Shown one piece after another: positions 61,720 to 64,000 of a stretch of 64,000 bases of DNA. Source of the DNA: VGBV01 sp963780395. Its GTDB lineage: Bacteria > Actinomycetota > Thermoleophilia > Solirubrobacterales > 70-9. A program made the position numbers and the translations under genes. Location of the stretch: contig CAWABY010000008.1 of the NCBI GenBank assembly GCA_963780395.1, positions 59,551 to 123,550 of the forward strand, given 5' to 3'. The first letter of the stretch is position 1. Each line of letters starts with the position of its first letter. Under the pieces are notes generated by a model. The model saw nothing but the letters and a program-made list of their open reading frames with translations, made no database searches and had not been told where the DNA came from.

Positions 61720-62758
61720 ATGCCGGCGCCGCGCGAAGTACAGCAGACCTCCACGTCACCGTGGGGATCCCGACCTACAACAGGTCTCGGTTGCTGGAGA
61801 AGGCGATAGCAAGCGTTCTGCGGCAGAGTCATCACCGATTCACCCTGGTCGTATCCGATAACGCGTCCGATGATGACACCGCCAGCGTCGTCACATCCTT
61901 TAACGATCCGCGGATCGTGTATCGACCCCTCGCGCGCAACGTCGGCAGGGCCGCGAATACCAACCGGTTGATCGAGCTTGCCGAGACCGAGTTCATGGTC
62001 CTGCTCGGAGACGATGACCAGCTCCATCCCGATCATCTAAGCCTGACGCTGGACGCGCTGGTTCGCTGGCCGACAATAGGAGTGGCGCACACCGGATGCG
62101 GGATCGTCGACATTAAGGGCGACACCCTGGTCCCGCACCATCGTTTCGTCGAGACCCCAGAACCGATCGCGTTCGAGTCCGGCATGGAGTTTCTCGAGCG
62201 GAGCATGAGATCGGGGTGGACGGACTGTTTCCCTTCGGCCACCTTCCGCAGGGACTGCACTGGTGGGCGGCGGCGGGCTGAGGCCGCAGGACGGCATGGT
62301 GGATGATGTTTCGCTCCTGATGCGGATCGCGACCGGCTGGGACTTCGCCTATCTAAACCGTCCCCTAGCCAGCATTACGGTGCATCGGACGCTTCGTCGT
62401 CCTCATTCGGCACGTTTACCCCTGACGGGTATCGGGCGTCACGTTCTGGCCCAGAATGGTCCACGAGCGCAGGCTGGGGTTCCTCGCCGAGACCCCACTT
62501 CCGGACCCCGAGGCGCGGCGATTGGCTCGGATCGTCGAGAAAACCTACCGCCGAGAGGTCCTCAGCTACCTCTCAATGCGGGCCGGTACAGGAGATTCCC
62601 GAGCGGCCATATTCAAGGCCCTCGGTAAGGAGATCCTTCAGAATCGTCGCCTGGGGCTCGATCCCAGGACCGGGCGCTTCGTGGTCGGGCACCTCGGGGG
62701 TCGCGCCTTGCGCGAACGGGTCCGGCGCATCCGATCGGCTGCACCCCACTCCAGCTAG
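61716..62758 (+). CDS. Family 2 glycosyltransferase (frame-broken)
   Basis: ATG at 61716. GT-A start 'HVTVGIPTYNRSRLLEKAIA', 'VLRQSHHRFTLVVSDNASDD' and the DxD-like 'FMVLLGDDDQLHPDHLSLTL' are clear GT2 marks. A frame change near 62260 precedes 'GGLRPQDGMVDDVSLLMRIA' (the ED/acceptor region, here VDD), another near 62385 precedes the helical C-terminus 'RRLGFLAETPLPDPEARRLA'. About 345 residues, no membrane helix. Transfers a sugar to the lipid-linked glycan; donor unknown. Confidence 0.9.
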
Positions 62759-62781
62759 CGAGGACCTGATCGCGCGCGAGC

Positions 62782-64000
62782 TCACCCCTGGGTCGCAGCG
62801 CCGGTCCGAGGTCGCGAACCATCGGTCGGCCCGAGGTCGCGAACCATCCCGAGAAGCTGACGTGCGGTGGCCGGTGCGATCAGGGCCAAGGTCGATAGGT
62901 AGACGACGGCTCCAGTGGCGAGTGAGAGGGCAATTCTAGCTTCGATTCCGGTCCCACTAGCCTCGAGCAGCTGCCGCACCACCACTACACCGAAACCCGA
63001 AGCGGCCGCGGAGAGTGCGATATCCCGGAGACGTCCGAGCACGTGCAACGGCCTCAGGGACAGCTCACGGGTCGTCAGCACGAACGAAGGGATCTCCCCA
63101 CAGGCCAGCGCTGCGAGGCTGTAGGCGACCGCAACTCCCGCGACTCCGAACTCACTACCCAACCAGATGCTGGGCGGCAGGGCCATCAGCACTATCGCGT
63201 TCAAGATCATGTCCACGTGGGGCTTGTTGGCCGCATCCATGACCGAGCTGTTCCCCGACGTCTGCAGTGCCCGAGACATGAGGAATACAGCCAGGATCTG
63301 GACGACTGGAACGGCCGGTACCTATTTGGGCCAAACGTAAAGGGAATTAGGTCCGGTGCGATCGCAATCAGCACGACGAGGACGGGAAGCACGACGGCGG
63401 CCAAAAGCATGAGACCGTTCAACCAAATCTCAGCCTGAGACGCGCGGTCATCGCGCAGACGTGCGAACGCGGCGTAGATCACTCGCGCGATCGGAGCGGA
63501 GAGCAGTACCGCAGGGAGGACCACGATCGCCATCGAGAAGTTCCAGAATCCGAGCGCATCGATCCCGACCAAGTGCCCGACGAGAACAGCGGTCACCAGC
63601 GATTGCACCGCGAAGAGGGCGGCCCCTCCGGTGAGGGGAAATGCGAACTTCGATAGAGACCGAAAGGCGGCCCGGGAGAATTCGAGCGACGGACGCCAGT
63701 GCGCCGCGGCGATGATGATGGCGGACATTAAGGCGGCTAGGACGACCTGCTGCAGGACGAGGGCCCAGGCGCCGGCCCCGGCGGCTGCGGCGGCGACCGC
63801 GCAGACCATCGCGACGAGCGAGGCAATCATCCCGGTTGCCTGGATGACGCCGAAGCTCATCGAACGGTTGAGAAGCGCGTTGCTGGCGGCCGAAGTGGCG
63901 AATAGGAATAGCGTCAGCCCGCCGGCGATCACGAGGGGAGCCACTTCCGGCTCGCCGAGAGCCAAGCAGCGCGACCGGGTAGGCGGCGAGGGCGGCCACT
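62782..64000 (-). CDS. Wzx-like polysaccharide flippase (partial at window end, one frame break)
   Basis: Membrane exporter of the MOP superfamily (polysaccharide_synt). The start lies beyond 64000. About 400 residues are in view with roughly ten membrane helices: 'PLVIAGGLTLFLFATSAASN', 'AFPLTGGAALFAVQSLVTAV', 'LGFWNFSMAIVVLPAVLLSA', 'WLNGLMLLAAVVLPVLVVLI', then after a break near 63315 'MSRALQTSGNSSVMDAANKP' and 'VAYSLAALACGEIPSFVLTT'. 'NRSMSFGVIQATGMIASLVA' is typical of the Wzx/TuaB branch. Flips the lipid-linked repeat unit across the membrane. Confidence 0.92.
62806..62848. repeat. 18-bp direct repeat at the flippase C-terminus
   Basis: CCGAGGTCGCGAACCATC occurs at 62806-62823 and again at 62831-62848, 25 bp apart start to start. 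The second copy codes for the conserved-looking end 'GMVRDLGP'; the first adds residues to the tail. It may be a recent local duplication or an assembly artefact. Confidence 0.6.

Overview
The window is about 64 kb of very GC-rich DNA from a high-GC actinobacterium. It is most likely an environmental member of the class Thermoleophilia (Solirubrobacterales or Gaiellales type). This placement is an inference from several signals: frequent GTG and TTG starts, ATGA/GTGA/TTGA gene junctions, Asp/Gly-rich lipoproteins, a CGAAC-N4-GTTCG SOS box before lexA, a class A RNase P RNA, a c-di-AMP riboswitch before an RlpA-like protein, GTP-type PEP carboxykinase and a CxxxY-like CcmE. I see no transposase, integrase, phage gene, CRISPR array or replication origin. 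Many genes are split by one-base insertions or deletions, often in G/C runs, while both halves stay conserved. I read these as uncorrected sequencing or assembly errors and annotate such genes as single CDSs.

Layout. 1-8.5 kb: the 5' part of a branched-chain amino-acid type binding lipoprotein, a MaoC hydratase, a blue-copper lipoprotein, an enoyl-CoA hydratase, uvrC-rapZ, a ~215-bp nested palindrome, an ABC-2 exporter and a VOC protein. 8.5-14.3 kb: lower glycolysis operon gap-pgk-tpiA-gpmI, then tgt. 14.3-20.5 kb: a membrane Ser/Thr kinase with a partner lipoprotein, a phosphoesterase, an M48 protease, rlmH and argS. 20.5-28.4 kb: cytochrome c maturation genes (ccmH and ccmG on the minus strand; ccmE, ccmF and a CcmI-like stub on the plus strand), interleaved with tRNA-Gly(CCC), DUF1684, TfoX-N, SnoaL, a lipoprotein and an SDR.

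28.4-35 kb: secG, a short family-5 binding protein, an enoyl-CoA hydratase, an ABM protein, tRNA-Leu(GAG), lexA with its promoter and SOS box, rnpB with a terminator, a methyltransferase/SDR pair, and the c-di-AMP riboswitch with its RlpA-like gene. 35-48.5 kb: central metabolism: glnA, a YyaL-type protein, a class III aminotransferase, an MFS transporter, an acyl-CoA synthetase, sucC-sucD with an atypical ferredoxin, and pckG. 47.9-51 kb: regulators (two LuxR-type proteins and an ECF sigma factor).

51-64 kb: a surface polysaccharide locus. It holds a polyprenyl-phosphate sugar-1-phosphate transferase, a sugar C-methyltransferase, a glucose-1-phosphate cytidylyltransferase-like enzyme, a PIG-L deacetylase, a DUF4910 aminopeptidase-like protein, two NAD-dependent sugar epimerase/dehydratases, a 2OG-Fe(II) oxygenase-like protein, an RmlC-type 3,5-epimerase, a Cys-rich protein with an internal duplication, a GT2 glycosyltransferase and a Wzx-like flippase that runs off the window. 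Together these look like a pathway that makes, modifies, assembles and exports a branched or deoxy sugar glycan. This locus is the least conventional part of the window and has the highest density of frame breaks.
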